This document shows, piece by piece, positions 8,407 to 18,171 of a stretch of 64,000 bases of DNA (position 1 is the stretch's first letter; each line of letters starts with the position of its first letter). Origin of the DNA: Desulfovibrio mangrovi. GTDB taxonomy: Bacteria; Desulfobacterota; Desulfovibrionia; Desulfovibrionales; Desulfovibrionaceae. The stretch is taken from the NCBI RefSeq assembly GCF_026230175.1, contig NZ_CP104208.1, forward strand, positions 1,364,001 through 1,428,000, read 5' to 3'. Made by a program: the position numbers and the translations under genes. The notes beneath the pieces are model-generated. The model saw nothing but the letters and a program-made list of their open reading frames with translations, searched no databases and was not told where the DNA came from.

Positions 8407-9414
8407 ATGAGCACCCAGCAATCCCTCTTCGGCACCCTGATGCAGACATCTGCGGAAATCTTCCGCAATGCCGTGAATGCCAGCTTCATCCTGTTCAAAG
8501 TGATGGTGCCCATCATCATTGCCGTAAAGCTTCTCAATGAATTCGATCTGGTAAGATATCTTGCCCTCCCCCTTGAGCCCTTCATGGGGCTGGTGGGCCT
8601 TCCCGGAGAAATGGGGCTGGTCTGGGCTACGTCCATTGTCGTGAACATCTACAGCGGCATCATTGTCTACGTGGCCATGCTGCCGACCATAGAACCGCTT
8701 TCCGTGGCGCAGATTTCCGTGCTTTCCGCCATGATTCTGGTGGCCCACTCCCTGCCTGTGGAATGCAAGATCGCCCAGCGTTGCGGGGTCAGCCTGAGCA
8801 GCCAGGTGATTTTCCGCATGGGTTCCGCTATGATGCTCGGCATCATTCTGCATCTCGTCTATTCCGGCTTCGGCCTGCTGCAAGACCCGAGCACGGTCAT
8901 GTGGCAGCCGGAGCAGACATCTCCGGACCTGCTCCACTGGGCCATAGGTCAGGCTCGTAACCTGCTCTATATTTTCATCATCATTCTCGGACTCATGGTG
9001 TTCATGCGCCTTCTGGATGCCTTGCGTATCACGGAGTGGATAAACAACCTGCTCACCCCCTTCCTGCGCTTCATGGGCATAAGCCGCAACGCCGCCACCA
9101 TCACAGTGCTTGGGCTGACCATGGGAATTACCTACGGTGGCGGGCTGATCATCCATGAAGTGCAGTCCGGCCGAGTCTCCCAGCGGGATGTATTCGCCTC
9201 CCTCACGCTCATGGGGCTCTCCCACGCCCTGATCGAGGACACCCTGCTGATGATGCTGCTCGGAGCGCACTCCAGCGCCACCCTGTGGGCCAGACTCATT
9301 TTCTCGCTGGTTTTCGTGGCCGTGTTCATGCGCATTTTCGACAGCTACCGCAAGCGCCGCGGGCTTGATGCGCCCGCCACTCCCGTAACAATACCTGCCG
9401 AACCGGATAACTAG
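8407..9414 (+). CDS. Nucleoside-recognition (Gate) domain membrane protein
   Basis: A 335-residue polytopic inner-membrane protein with about eight hydrophobic segments. Two copies of a Gate-like fold (YSGIIVYVAMLP in the first half, GITYGGGLIIHE in the second) resemble the nucleoside-recognition domain of SpmA/SpmB, CNT transporters and FeoB. Proteins of this kind are common in Desulfovibrio but lack a proven substrate. The start was set at 8407, five bases after the rfbD stop, because the longer frame would run inside rfbD. Its place between rhamnose and lipid A genes suggests co-expression with envelope synthesis, but a transport role in that pathway is only inference. Confidence 0.8.
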   Translation: MSTQQSLFGTLMQTSAEIFRNAVNASFILFKVMVPIIIAVKLLNEFDLVRYLALPLEPFMGLVGLPGEMGLVWATSIVVNIYSGIIVYVAMLPTIEPLSVAQISVLSAMILVAHSLPVECKIAQRCGVSLSSQVIFRMGSAMMLGIILHLVYSGFGLLQDPSTVMWQPEQTSPDLLHWAIGQARNLLYIFIIILGLMVFMRLLDALRITEWINNLLTPFLRFMGISRNAATITVLGLTMGITYGGGLIIHEVQSGRVSQRDVFASLTLMGLSHALIEDTLLMMLLGAHSSATLWARLIFSLVFVAVFMRIFDSYRKRRGLDAPATPVTIPAEPDN

Positions 9415-9416
9415 CC

Positions 9417-10532
9417 ATGACGAAATCAGGCACCATATGGATAAACGCCGGTGAAATGTCCGGTGACATGCATGGCGGCAAGCTCATGGCGGCCCTGCTC
9501 AAGAAAGCGCCTAAGCTGCAATTCTGCGGCATGGGCGGGCCCGAGATGCGCTATCAGGGGCTGGATGCCGTACTGCGCGTGGAAGACCTTTCCGTCATGG
9601 GGTTCACCGAGGTGCTGGGACACATTCCCCGCATCTTCCAGATGCTCAAGCGCATCAAGGCGGAACTGGCCCTGCGCAAACCGCGCGCCGTCATTCTCAT
9701 CGATTCCCCGGAATTCAACTTCCGCGTCGCAAAGTATGCCCATGCACTGGGCATTCCGGTCTACTACTACATTTCGCCCAAGCTCTGGGCATGGAGAACG
9801 GGACGCGCCAAGTTCATCGCCAAGTACATCACGCGCATGATCTCCATCCTGCCCTTCGAGATTGAATTCTACAAACAATTCGGCATGCATGTGGATTATG
9901 TGGGCAACCCGCTCGTGGATATGGTGGACTGGCCCACAATAGATCACATAGAGCCGATCCCCGGCCGCATCGGCCTGCTGCCCGGCAGCCGCAGAAAGGA
10001 AATCGAACCACTGATGCCGGAATACGCCAAGGCCGCAACCATTCTGGCCAAGGAGATGCCGCATCTCGAATTCCACTGCATACAGGCTCCGGGGGTGGAA
10101 CAGTCCCGCCTGCGCGAACTGTGGCAGTCCGACGTGCCTTTGACCATCCACGGCCCGCTCAACCGCTACGCCTTCATGCGGGGCTGCGAAATGCTCATGG
10201 CCGCATCCGGTACCGTAACGCTGGAAAGCGCCCTCATCGGCACCCCCACGCTGGTGGCGTACAAGCTCTCCAAACTCACCTACGCCATTGGCAAGCGCAT
10301 AGTGAAGGTGCCCTATGTGGCCTTGCCCAACCTCATCATGGGACGCGAAGTCTTCCCCGAACTGCTACAGGAGAAGGCGGACGGCGCAGTGCTGGCGGAA
10401 CACGCCCGCGCTTGGCTTACCAACCCGCAGGCCATAGACGCAGTACGGGCTGATCTTGCCCAACTGCGCACCATGCTCGGAGAACCCGGCGCTCCTGATC
10501 GGGCAGCACAGGTGATTCTACAGGATTTTTAG
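9417..10532 (+). CDS. lpxB: Lipid-A-disaccharide synthase
   Basis: Glycosyltransferase (GT19) that joins UDP-2,3-diacylglucosamine and lipid X to make the lipid A disaccharide at the inner face of the cytoplasmic membrane. The 371-residue length is typical. Family marks are the N-terminal GEMSGDMHGG, VMGFTEVLG, the IDSPEFNFR stretch, YYISPKLWAWR, YVGNPLVD and LLPGSRRKEI. The ATG is two bases after the preceding stop codon. It is the last gene of the plus-strand envelope block and is followed by a strong terminator. Confidence 0.97.
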   Translation: MTKSGTIWINAGEMSGDMHGGKLMAALLKKAPKLQFCGMGGPEMRYQGLDAVLRVEDLSVMGFTEVLGHIPRIFQMLKRIKAELALRKPRAVILIDSPEFNFRVAKYAHALGIPVYYYISPKLWAWRTGRAKFIAKYITRMISILPFEIEFYKQFGMHVDYVGNPLVDMVDWPTIDHIEPIPGRIGLLPGSRRKEIEPLMPEYAKAATILAKEMPHLEFHCIQAPGVEQSRLRELWQSDVPLTIHGPLNRYAFMRGCEMLMAASGTVTLESALIGTPTLVAYKLSKLTYAIGKRIVKVPYVALPNLIMGREVFPELLQEKADGAVLAEHARAWLTNPQAIDAVRADLAQLRTMLGEPGAPDRAAQVILQDF

Positions 10533-10556
10533 CGCGACTGCAGATTCGAAATGAAT

Positions 10557-10586
10557 GACAAAGGCGGCCTTCCGGCCGCCTTTGTC
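10557..10586 (+). terminator. Rho-independent terminator of lpxB
   Basis: A perfect 13-base stem (GACAAAGGCGGCC with its complement, loop TTCC) lies 25 bases after the lpxB stop codon. The T-tract is short, but the stem is very stable. Confidence 0.8.
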
Positions 10587-10608
10587 ATACCCCCAAATAC
10601 AAAACAAA

Positions 10609-10634
10609 AAGAGGCGGCCCTGAGGCCGCCTCTT
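10609..10634 (-). terminator. Rho-independent terminator of lon
   Basis: Read on the minus strand, an 11-base stem (AAGAGGCGGCC with its complement, loop of four) is followed by TTTGTTTTGTATTT, downstream of the lon stop codon. Confidence 0.88.
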
Positions 10635-10658
10635 CCATATCATTTTTAGCACCCTGCC

Positions 10659-13124
10659 CTATTGAGGCGTGGTGTGCGCTTCACCGTCGGGAATCTCACC
10701 AATTCGCAGCGAACGGGTCAGCACGGAGCAGTCTTCACCATTGGTGTAGATCTTGTCCTCCTCGGCCATGAGCGCCAGCGGAAGCACTTCATCCACATGC
10801 TCCACGGGAATGATCTTGAGTCCCTTCAGGATATCTGCAGGCACTTCCTTGAGGTCCTTCTCATTATCCTTGGGGATGATCACCGTGGTGATGAGACCGC
10901 GATGGGCTGCAAGCAGCTTTTCACGCAGACCACCGATGGGCAGCACGCGCCCGCGCAGGGTTATTTCACCGGTCATGGCCACATCATTGCGCACGGGAAT
11001 GCTCAACAGCGCAGAAACCATGGAGGTGCACAGCGTGATGCCTGCAGAGGGGCCATCCTTGGGCGTGGCGCCTTCCGGCACGTGCACGTGGATGTCGATC
11101 TCCTTGTGGAAGTCGGGCTTCAGGCCGAACATGCCGGAACGGGAACGCACATACGAGAATGCGGCCTTGGCGGATTCGGTCATAACCTCGCCCAACTTGC
11201 CGGTGATGGCAACCTTGCCGCCGCCGGGCATAATGGCGGTTTCCACCATCAGCAGTTCGCCGCCGAGCTCCGTCCAGGCAAGCCCGGTGGTAACGCCCAC
11301 CTGCGGCTGATTCTCACGTTCGCCGTAGCGGAACTTCTTCACGCCGAGGTAGTTGCCGAGGTTCTGACGGGAAACCGTAAGCACCTTGCCGAGATCATCG
11401 GATTCCACCAGCTTCATCGCCACTTTGCGGCAAATGGAAGCAATCTCGCGCTCAAGGTTACGCACGCCGGCTTCACGGGTGTAATGCCGGATGATGTCCA
11501 CAAGCGCGTTGTCGGAAAGCTGCAAGTTGGCATCCTTGATGCCGTGCTGCTCCACCTGCTTGGGCAGCAGGAACTCGCGCCCGATGCGCCGCTTTTCCGT
11601 TTCCAGATAGCCGGGCAGGCGGATGATTTCCATACGGTCCTGCAGGGGCAACGGAATGGAATGCAGATTGTTTGCGGTGGTGATAAAGAACACCTGCGAC
11701 AGATCATAATCCAGATCCAGATAATGATCGTTGAAGGAGTTATTCTGTTCGGGATCGAGCACTTCCAGCAGCGCAGCCGAAGGATCGCCGCGGAAGTCCG
11801 TGCTCATCTTGTCGATCTCGTCGAGGCAGAAGAGCGGGTTATTGAACTCCACACGCTTCAGGGACTGAATGATCTTGCCGGGCAGCGCACCAACGTAGGT
11901 ACGGCGGTGACCACGAATCTCGGCCTCGTCGCGCACGCCGCCCAGAGACAGACGCACGAACTCGCGGTTGGTCGCACGGGCGATGGACTTGGCAAGAGAG
12001 GTCTTGCCTACGCCGGGAGGGCCTACAAGACAGAGAATGGGGCCCTTGAGCTTGGTAGCGAGCTTCTGAACGGCGAGATATTCAAGAATGCGTTCCTTGG
12101 GCTTTTCCAGCCCGAAATGGTCGGCATCCAGAATGGAGCGCGCCTTGTCGATATCAATGGTAGTTTCGCGCAGCTTGTTCCACGGCAGTTCGATAATCCA
12201 GTCAACATAGTTGCGGATAACCGTATACTCAGCGGAGGAAGAAGGCATGGAACGCAACTTCTTCAGTTCACGCAGAGCCTTACCGCGGGCCTCATCAGGC
12301 ATGTCCTTGGCCTTGAGAAGCTGCTCTATCTCATTGAGCTCTTCCTGAGGATCGTCGTCGCGGCCCATCTCCTTGTTGATGGCCTTGATCTGCTCGTTCA
12401 GGTAGTACTCTTTCTGATTGCGCTCCATCTGGTTCTTCACGCGGTTCTTGATGCGCTTCTCCATGGAGGTGATGGCAATCTCGCCCTGCAGCAGCTCATA
12501 CACCTTTTCAAGGCGCACAATGGCATCCTGCAGCTCAAGCACTTCCTGCTTCTTGCGGTAATCGACCTTCAGGTGCGGCATGATGGCATCTGCCAGCTTG
12601 CCGGGATAGGTGATAGAGGTGATGGCCAGCAGGGTTTCCTGCGCCAGCTTCTTGTTGATCTTGGAATACTCGTCCAGCGCCTCGTGGCAGGCACGCATAA
12701 GCGCTTCGGCCTCGGCTCCGGCATAGTCGTTGTCTTCTATGCGGGAGATGGCGGCCTTGGGAAAATCCTGATCATCGTCAAAGGACTGAGGACCTTCCGG
12801 CGACCAGTAGGCACGGTACATCCCCTCGAAGAGCACCTTGATGGTACCGTCGGGCAGACGCAGAAGCTGAAGCACCTTGGAAACGGTACCGACCTCGAAC
12901 AGGTCTTCCTGCCCGGGCTTTTCCATTTCCGGCTCACGCTGGGCGACCAGCAGAATTTCCTTGCCGTGATCGGCAATGGCGCTTTCTATGGCCTTGATGG
13001 AGGCCTCACGGCCGACAAACAGGGGAACTATGGAACGCGGGAACATAACCACTTCCCGCAAGGACATCAAAGGGAGCGTAATCGTCTCGGCACGGTCTTC
13101 ACCGTACGTTCCGAACTCGGTCAT
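10659..13124 (-). CDS. lon: ATP-dependent protease Lon
   Basis: Homo-oligomeric AAA+ serine protease that degrades misfolded and short-lived regulatory proteins. The start at 13124 ([10 protein letters not shown]) follows GAGGAGG; an upstream ATG at 13187 would add 21 residues without a ribosome site. The 821-residue protein shows the N-terminal substrate domain ([15 protein letters not shown]), a coiled-coil middle, the Walker [10 protein letters not shown] and Walker B CLDEIDKM, and the catalytic Ser693 (PKDGPSAG) and Lys736. The 43-residue Ser-Lys spacing equals that in E. coli Lon. It lies downstream of clpX with its own promoter region of about 180 bases and its own terminator. Confidence 0.97.
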   Translation of the reverse strand: MTEFGTYGEDRAETITLPLMSLREVVMFPRSIVPLFVGREASIKAIESAIADHGKEILLVAQREPEMEKPGQEDLFEVGTVSKVLQLLRLPDGTIKVLFEGMYRAYWSPEGPQSFDDDQDFPKAAISRIEDNDYAGAEAEALMRACHEALDEYSKINKKLAQETLLAITSITYPGKLADAIMPHLKVDYRKKQEVLELQDAIVRLEKVYELLQGEIAITSMEKRIKNRVKNQMERNQKEYYLNEQIKAINKEMGRDDDPQEELNEIEQLLKAKDMPDEARGKALRELKKLRSMPSSSAEYTVIRNYVDWIIELPWNKLRETTIDIDKARSILDADHFGLEKPKERILEYLAVQKLATKLKGPILCLVGPPGVGKTSLAKSIARATNREFVRLSLGGVRDEAEIRGHRRTYVGALPGKIIQSLKRVEFNNPLFCLDEIDKMSTDFRGDPSAALLEVLDPEQNNSFNDHYLDLDYDLSQVFFITTANNLHSIPLPLQDRMEIIRLPGYLETEKRRIGREFLLPKQVEQHGIKDANLQLSDNALVDIIRHYTREAGVRNLEREIASICRKVAMKLVESDDLGKVLTVSRQNLGNYLGVKKFRYGERENQPQVGVTTGLAWTELGGELLMVETAIMPGGGKVAITGKLGEVMTESAKAAFSYVRSRSGMFGLKPDFHKEIDIHVHVPEGATPKDGPSAGITLCTSMVSALLSIPVRNDVAMTGEITLRGRVLPIGGLREKLLAAHRGLITTVIIPKDNEKDLKEVPADILKGLKIIPVEHVDEVLPLALMAEEDKIYTNGEDCSVLTRSLRIGEIPDGEAHTTPQ

Positions 13125-13164
13125 AAATCCTCCTCGTAGAACTGCCACCGCCCCGCTGAAACGT

Positions 13165-13212
13165 AAGATGGGGCATAAGAGATACACCTAATGCCCCATC
13201 TTCCATTGTCAA
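13165..13212 (-). promoter_or_regulatory. lon promoter region with perfect inverted repeat
   Basis: On the minus strand a consensus TTGACA (13207-13212) is followed by a perfect 12-base inverted repeat (AAGATGGGGCAT at 13165-13176 and its complement at 13191-13202, spacer 14). One arm read toward lon gives CCCCATCTTA, which matches the heat-shock sigma-32 minus-10 element, but no CTTGAAA lies at the right distance. The repeat could be an operator or an RNA hairpin at the 5' end of the message. Confidence 0.45.
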
Positions 13213-13305
13213 CAATTCAATATGGTCACGGCAGCAGATTGCCCGAAAAAACAGGCATCACCGCACCGGACCGCAATGCACCGGGCAAAGCGATCCGAAG
13301 AGATA

Positions 13306-14559
13306 CTAGGAGCCGGTTTTCGCCTCATTGTGATAGATAAGCATCGGTTCCTTGCGCTGTTCGATAACGGCCCTGTTCACCACGCACTCCTTCACACCCT
13401 GCAGGGAGGGCAGACGGAACATGATGTCCAGCATGGCGCTTTCCATCACGTTTCGCAGACCACGGGCCCCGGTTTTACGGGTAATGGCCTCTGCAGCAAT
13501 GCTGCGCAGCGCGTTGGTGGTAAAGCGAAGCGAGATCTTATCCAGCTCGAACAGCTTCTGATACTGCTTGACCAGAGCGTTCTTGGGCTCAGTGAGAATA
13601 CGGATGAGGTCATCCTCTTCCAGTTCCTCAACGTGGGTCACCACAGGAATACGACCGATGAATTCGGGAATGAGACCGAACTTCACCAGATCGTTGGGGT
13701 GAACCTGCTTGAGCAGTTCGCCGTAGGTCATGCTGTTGGGCGCTACAACCTTGGCACCAAAGCCCATGGCGCCGCCGTGCACGCGCTGCTCGATGATCTT
13801 GTCCAGCCCGATGAACGCGCCACCAAGGATGAACAGGATGTTCGAGGTATCCAGACGAATGAACTCCTGCTGGGGATGCTTGCGGCCGCCCTTGGGAGGA
13901 ATGTTCGCCTCGGTACCTTCGATGATCTTCAGCAGCGCCTGCTGCACGCCTTCGCCGGACACGTCACGGGTGATGGAAGGACCATCGCCCTTTCGGGAAA
14001 TCTTGTCGATTTCGTCGATGTAGATGATGCCCTTGGAAGCCGCCTCAATGTCATAGTCGGCGTTCTGCAGCAGCTGAACGAGAATGTTCTCCACGTCCTC
14101 GCCCACATAACCGGCTTCGGTCAGCGTGGTGGCATCGGCAATGGCGAAGGGTACGTTCAGCACGCGAGCCAGCGTCTTGGCGAGCAGCGTCTTGCCGCTA
14201 CCGGAAGGACCGGACAGCAGGATGTTGCTCTTCTCAAGCTCGATCTCGTCGCCCAGAGCTTCGGCGTAGAACACGCGCTTGTAGTGGTTATGCACCGCTA
14301 CGGAAAGAATTTTCTTGGCCTGATGCTGACCGATGACATATTCGTCCAGCTTGGCCTTGATCTCTTCGGGAGAGAGCAGACGACCTTCGTCCACGGTCTC
14401 CTGTACAGATTCCTGCGCAATGATCTCGTTGCACAGGGCAACGCACTCATCGCAGATATACACTTCAGGACCGGCAATCAGGCGCTGAACCTGTTCCTGT
14501 CCCTTGCCGCAGAAAGAGCAACGCAGTTCCTGCAGCTTGTCTTTGTTCGTCTTGTCCAT
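13306..14559 (-). CDS. clpX: ClpXP protease ATPase subunit ClpX
   Basis: AAA+ unfoldase that recognises tagged substrates, unfolds them and feeds them to ClpP. The 417-residue product has the N-terminal zinc-binding domain (Cys14, Cys17, Cys36, Cys39), Walker A GPSGSGKT, Walker B ([10 protein letters not shown]), and the IGF-type loop for docking ClpP appears as [10 protein letters not shown]. It lies 20 bases downstream of clpP and is surely co-transcribed with it. Length and motifs are normal. Confidence 0.97.
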   Translation of the reverse strand: MDKTNKDKLQELRCSFCGKGQEQVQRLIAGPEVYICDECVALCNEIIAQESVQETVDEGRLLSPEEIKAKLDEYVIGQHQAKKILSVAVHNHYKRVFYAEALGDEIELEKSNILLSGPSGSGKTLLAKTLARVLNVPFAIADATTLTEAGYVGEDVENILVQLLQNADYDIEAASKGIIYIDEIDKISRKGDGPSITRDVSGEGVQQALLKIIEGTEANIPPKGGRKHPQQEFIRLDTSNILFILGGAFIGLDKIIEQRVHGGAMGFGAKVVAPNSMTYGELLKQVHPNDLVKFGLIPEFIGRIPVVTHVEELEEDDLIRILTEPKNALVKQYQKLFELDKISLRFTTNALRSIAAEAITRKTGARGLRNVMESAMLDIMFRLPSLQGVKECVVNRAVIEQRKEPMLIYHNEAKTGS

Positions 14560-14579
14560 ACTTCGGTATCCCGTAGGTC

Positions 14580-15176
14580 TTACTCTTCCATCACTTCACG
14601 ACGGGAAGTGAGGATGCGGTCAATGAGGCCAAACTCCTTGGCGCTCTCGGGTCCCATGAAATAATCACGTTCAGTGTGCTCGGCAATCTTTTCGATGGGC
14701 TGTCCGGTATGTTTTGCAAGAATTCCGTTCAGGGAATCCTTCATGCGCAGAATTTCACGGGTGTGAATCTCAATGTCGGTAGCCTGCCCCTGATACCCGC
14801 CCAGAGGCTGGTGAATCATGATGCGGCTGTTGGGCAGCGCATAGCGCATGCCCTTTTCACCGGCGGAAAGCAGCAGCGCGCCCATGCTTGCGGCCTGCCC
14901 CATGCACAGGGTGGCTACAGGCGAGGAAATGTACTGCATGGTATCATAAATGGCCATGCCGGCCGTTACAGCACCACCGGGGGAATTGATATAGAGATAG
15001 ATTTCCTTCTCTGGATTCTCCGACTCAAGGAAAAGCAGCTGCGCGCAGATGAGCGAAGCCACGTAATCGTCGATGGGGGTGCCCAGCAGAATGATACGGT
15101 CCTTGAGCAGACGGGAATAGATATCATAGGCGCGCTCAGAGCGGCCGGTAGATTCAATGACAATTGGCACTGCCAT
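14580..15176 (-). CDS. clpP: ATP-dependent Clp protease proteolytic subunit ClpP
   Basis: Forms the double-heptamer serine protease chamber. The start at 15176 (MAVPIVIE) follows AGGAGT; a frame extending to 15305 has no ribosome site and an atypical basic leader. The 198 residues carry the canonical triad Ser97 (GQAASMGA), His122 (IHQPLGG) and Asp171 (ERDYFM), with the same numbering as E. coli mature ClpP. The gene order tig, clpP, clpX, lon is the classic one in proteobacteria; here tig has its own terminator upstream of clpP. Confidence 0.97.
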   Translation of the reverse strand: MAVPIVIESTGRSERAYDIYSRLLKDRIILLGTPIDDYVASLICAQLLFLESENPEKEIYLYINSPGGAVTAGMAIYDTMQYISSPVATLCMGQAASMGALLLSAGEKGMRYALPNSRIMIHQPLGGYQGQATDIEIHTREILRMKDSLNGILAKHTGQPIEKIAEHTERDYFMGPESAKEFGLIDRILTSRREVMEE

Positions 15177-15373
15177 TTCTGACTCCTGATAGGGATGCGA
15201 TACGTTGAGAAGAAGAGGAAAGCAGATTCGACCGCAAACGGCATGCAGACCGATCCATGGCGCGCCGCAACGTTTTCTGCGCCTGCGCTCTACAGCATGT
15301 TGCAAAGTAGCAAATTATGCAAGCACTCCTCAAGATACATACGGCAGGAAAACGTGATTATTTAGGCCTGAAA

Positions 15374-15407
15374 GAAAAAAACAGGGGAAGCGATGCCGCT
15401 TCCCCTG
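15374..15407 (-). terminator. Rho-independent terminator of tig
   Basis: Read on the minus strand, an 11-base stem (CAGGGGAAGCG with its complement, loop of four) is followed by TTTTTTTCTTTC. It lies 34 bases after the tig stop codon and separates tig from clpP. Confidence 0.93.
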
Positions 15408-15440
15408 CAAAAGAGGCGATTTTACACCCCAAGCCGGCAC

Positions 15441-16751
15441 TTATGCGTCGGCTTTGAGATCCTTGGGCTCAACTTCGACCACATTGGCCTTCTCGAAGAT
15501 GGCGTCCATGGCCTTGTCAGCCAGCATGCGGTCACGCAGACCAAAGATCAGGTTGTTCTGCATGTAGTAATCCTTGATGGAGCGGAAGTCCTGACCGGTC
15601 TTCATGGCCATCTGCTGGAGCTGCATGTCCACTTCCTGCTCGCTCACTTCCACGCCTTCCTTGCGGGCGGCGGCTACGAGGAAGATCTGGGTCTTGGCAA
15701 TGCGCTCAGCTTCGGGGCGCATATCTGCACGCAGTTCGTCGGGAGTCTTGCCGAGAGATTCGATGGCCTTGCCCTGACGCTCAACCTTGATCTTCTGGTC
15801 CTGCAGCAGGTTGTCCAGGTACATTTCCACCATGGACTCGGGCAGGGGGTAATCAACGGTCTTCATCAGGCCATCCAGCATGGTGGTCTGAGCCTGAGAC
15901 TTGCACAGCTGGCCGCGGCTCTGCTTGTAGGACTGCACAACGGCGTCGCGCATCTTTTCAACAGATTCAAAGCCGCCGGCCTTGCGAGCCATTTCGTCAT
16001 CCAGTTCAGGCAGCTTGCGCTCCTGAATGGAGTGCACGGTCACCTTCATGCTGACGGTCTTGCCTGCGAAGTCAGGATTGATGAAATCTTCGGGGAAGGT
16101 CACGTCGCCTTCCTTGGTTTCACCAGGAGCAACGGTCTTCACGAGGTTTTCGAAATCTTCCAGGGCCTGCTTGTCGCCGAGGGACATCTGGAAGTTTTCA
16201 GCTGCAATGCCTTCGATGGGTTCACCGTTCTCATAAGCGGCGAAGTCAATCACGGCAATTTCGCCGTCCTTGGCGGGACGGTTTTCAGCAAGCGGAACGA
16301 TTTCGGCCATGTTGGTACGGATGCGGTTGAGCACTTCGTCAACTTCATCTTCCTTGACCATGACCTTTTCCATTTCCACTTCCATGCCTTCGTAGTTGGG
16401 CAGCTCGAATTCGGGCAGCACTTCAAAGGACAGGGAGTACTTGAACTCTTCGTCGCGAACCAGCTCGCCGCCGTCGAAGTCGATGCGGGAAACAGGGTTT
16501 GCGTTCAGTTCACCAATGATTTCATTGATGTGAACGTTCACGAGATCCTGAGTCGCCTCGGAATATACTTCCTTCTTGAAACGTCCTTCGATCACGCTGG
16601 ACGGCACCTTGCCCTTGCGGAACCCCTTCAGGTCCACGCTGGTACGGTACATGGCGATGGTTGCAGAAAGGGATGCATTCACTTCGTCAACCGGAACGGT
16701 GACGGAAACCTTCTTCTTTACCGGGGAAAGGTCTTCAACGGTATATTCCAT
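15441..16751 (-). CDS. tig: Trigger factor chaperone
   Basis: Ribosome-bound peptidyl-prolyl isomerase and chaperone that meets nascent chains at the exit tunnel. The start at 16751 (MEYTVEDLSPVKKK) follows AAGGAGGAG. The 436-residue protein has the N-terminal ribosome-binding domain with the signature GFRKGKVP (residues about 43-50), a central FKBP-type domain (about 150-240) and a helical C-terminal arm domain. Length is usual for the family. The gene follows tRNA-Leu on the same strand. Confidence 0.96.
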   Translation of the reverse strand: MEYTVEDLSPVKKKVSVTVPVDEVNASLSATIAMYRTSVDLKGFRKGKVPSSVIEGRFKKEVYSEATQDLVNVHINEIIGELNANPVSRIDFDGGELVRDEEFKYSLSFEVLPEFELPNYEGMEVEMEKVMVKEDEVDEVLNRIRTNMAEIVPLAENRPAKDGEIAVIDFAAYENGEPIEGIAAENFQMSLGDKQALEDFENLVKTVAPGETKEGDVTFPEDFINPDFAGKTVSMKVTVHSIQERKLPELDDEMARKAGGFESVEKMRDAVVQSYKQSRGQLCKSQAQTTMLDGLMKTVDYPLPESMVEMYLDNLLQDQKIKVERQGKAIESLGKTPDELRADMRPEAERIAKTQIFLVAAARKEGVEVSEQEVDMQLQQMAMKTGQDFRSIKDYYMQNNLIFGLRDRMLADKAMDAIFEKANVVEVEPKDLKADA

Positions 16752-16801
16752 GGCTTTTTGCTCCTCCTTGCCTGATGGCAAAAAATCAAAATATGCGGAA
16801 T

Positions 16802-16842
16802 ACCGACAGCGGGACGGTGCAACATCGCCCCGCCCTGTCGGT
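16802..16842 (-). terminator. Terminator-like hairpin after tRNA-Leu
   Basis: ACCGACAG pairs with CTGTCGGT around an inner GCGGG/CCCGC stem. On the minus strand the hairpin lies just past the tRNA 3' end and is followed by an AT-rich stretch ending in TTTTGATTTTTT. It could end the tRNA transcript or act as a processing stop before tig. Confidence 0.6.
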
Positions 16843-16849
16843 CAATATC

Positions 16850-16933
16850 TGGTGCGAGAAGGGAGACTCGAACTCCCACGGCTAAGCCGCTAGATCCTAA
16901 GTCTAGTGCGTCTACCAATTCCGCCATTCTCGC
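16850..16933 (-). tRNA. tRNA-Leu (anticodon UAG)
   Basis: On the minus strand the acceptor arms GCGAGAA and TTCTCGC pair perfectly, the discriminator is A, and CCA is encoded. The anticodon stem CTAGA/TCTAG encloses the loop CTTAGGA, giving anticodon UAG, which reads CUA and other CUN codons. A long variable arm (CGGCTTAGCCG) marks it as a class II tRNA, and the T arm GGGAGTTCGAGTCTCCC is canonical. Confidence 0.97.
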
Positions 16934-16981
16934 AGGTATGTACTGCTTGCATGTTCATGCAGTCATGAAAGATGCTGCACG

Positions 16982-17010
16982 AAACTAAGCGTCGCAATGG
17001 ACGCTGTCAA
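16982..17010 (-). promoter_or_regulatory. Predicted sigma-70 promoter of tRNA-Leu
   Basis: On the minus strand TTGACA, a 17-base spacer and TAGTTT lie about 50 bases upstream of the tRNA 5' end. The GC-rich stretch after the -10 resembles the discriminators of stringently controlled stable-RNA promoters. Confidence 0.65.
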
Positions 17011-17109
17011 CGCGTAGAAGGCGCGAAGATGTACCATTAGTCGAAGCAGAGTTCAAGCCTCGGAGTGCACTAAATCGTAGTATGGAGACAGGCTTTTGCG
17101 TATTCCTGC

Positions 17110-18171
17110 CTAAGGGAGGATATTCAGGTGCCCGCACTTGTGCGAACCGAGCACTTCGCCCACAACAGCGGCCAGCTCACCGGCATCCTCAAGGCGCTTC
17201 ACAACCTCGGCAAGCTGCTGCTGCGGAACCGCAAGCAACAATCCTCCAGAGGTCTGCGCATCGAACACCAGATCACGGAGCAAGGGATCGACGGCATCGT
17301 CCACCGTCGTACTAAGCGCGAAATGCTGCCTGTTGGCGTAACTGCCTGCGGGAATCATTCCCATGCCGGCCAGTTCTACTGCTTCAGACAGAAAAGGAAT
17401 GGCAGCAACGGACAATGCAACCTCGCATGCCGAAGCACGTGCCATTTCGAGCAGGTGCCCGCCAAGACCGAAGCCTGTGATATCCGTAACGGCCTTGATC
17501 CGCATTTCGCGAACAACCCTGCCGCTCCGGTCATTCAAATGCGCCGCCCATGTGTAGAGCAGATCTTCCAGTGCCTCCTTGCCTTCCCAATCGCCCTTGA
17601 TGGCAGTGGCAATAACGCCGGTGCCTATGGGCTTCGTGAGAATCAACCCGTCTCCAGGCCGCAAGGCGGCATTGGAGGTATATCCGTCCGGGTCGATCAC
17701 GCCAGTTACAGAAAGACCATACTTGATCTCGGGGTCCTCAACACTGTGTCCTCCGGCCAGAACAGCGCCCGCCTCCCGAATCTTGTCATACCCCCCGAGA
17801 ATGATGTCCCGCAGCATGTCCTTGGGCATCGTCTTCACGGGAAAGCACACAATATTCATGGCACACCACGGTTCACCGCCCATGGCGTAGACATCGGAAA
17901 GGGAATTGGCTGCGGCTATCTGACCAAAACGATAGGGATCGTTTACGATAGGGGTGAAGAAATCAAGGGTCTGCACCAAGGCCTTGCCTGCAGGAAAATG
18001 CAGAATGGCGGCATCTTCGTTATTCGAAGTGCCGGTAATCACCCTGCCCTGCCCTGCGGAATCATCCTTCGGCAGTGAAGCCAGAATCTGCTCCAGGTCC
18101 CCCGGAGCTATTTTGGCAGCTCAACCTGCCGCCTTGACCTTATCAACCAGTGTGGGTCTGGAAACTGTCAT
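17110..18171 (-). CDS. selD: Selenide, water dikinase SelD (selenoprotein, Sec at codon 17)
   Basis: Makes selenophosphate, the selenium donor for Sec-tRNA, from selenide and ATP. A conventional reading starts at an internal ATG near 18042 and loses 43 residues. Reading from the ATG at 18171 gives MTVSRPTLVDKVKAAG, then UGA at codon 17 (18121-18123), then AAKIAPGDLEQIL, continuous with the rest. Codon 17 is exactly where E. coli SelD has its catalytic Cys17, and the next residues match the glycine/lysine active-site loop, so the UGA encodes selenocysteine. Full length is 353 residues, near E. coli's 347. A hairpin fitting a bacterial SECIS follows the UGA. The ATG overlaps the stop of the upstream LysR gene as ATGA, which supports this start. 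Confidence 0.95.
18080..18123 (-). promoter_or_regulatory. Candidate bacterial SECIS element in selD
   Basis: Right after the UGA the minus-strand RNA can fold: GCCA pairs with TGGC at the base, an AT-rich internal loop follows, then GCTCC pairs with GGAGC around the apical loop GGGGGACCT. The apical loop starts about 18 bases after the UGA, within the range needed for SelB binding. Confidence 0.75.

Noticed and set aside
10662-13139. An 825-codon plus-strand open frame opposite lon
   Set aside because: Exact shadow of lon; His- and Gln-rich translation typical of antisense frames.
13165-13212. CIRCE/HrcA operator before lon
   Set aside because: The repeat arms (AAGATGGGGCAT) do not resemble TTAGCACTC, and the spacer is 14, not 9.
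18042-18171. selD as a pseudogene broken by a stop codon
   Set aside because: The UGA falls at the catalytic Cys position, downstream sequence is fully conserved, and a SECIS-like hairpin follows, so recoding explains it better.
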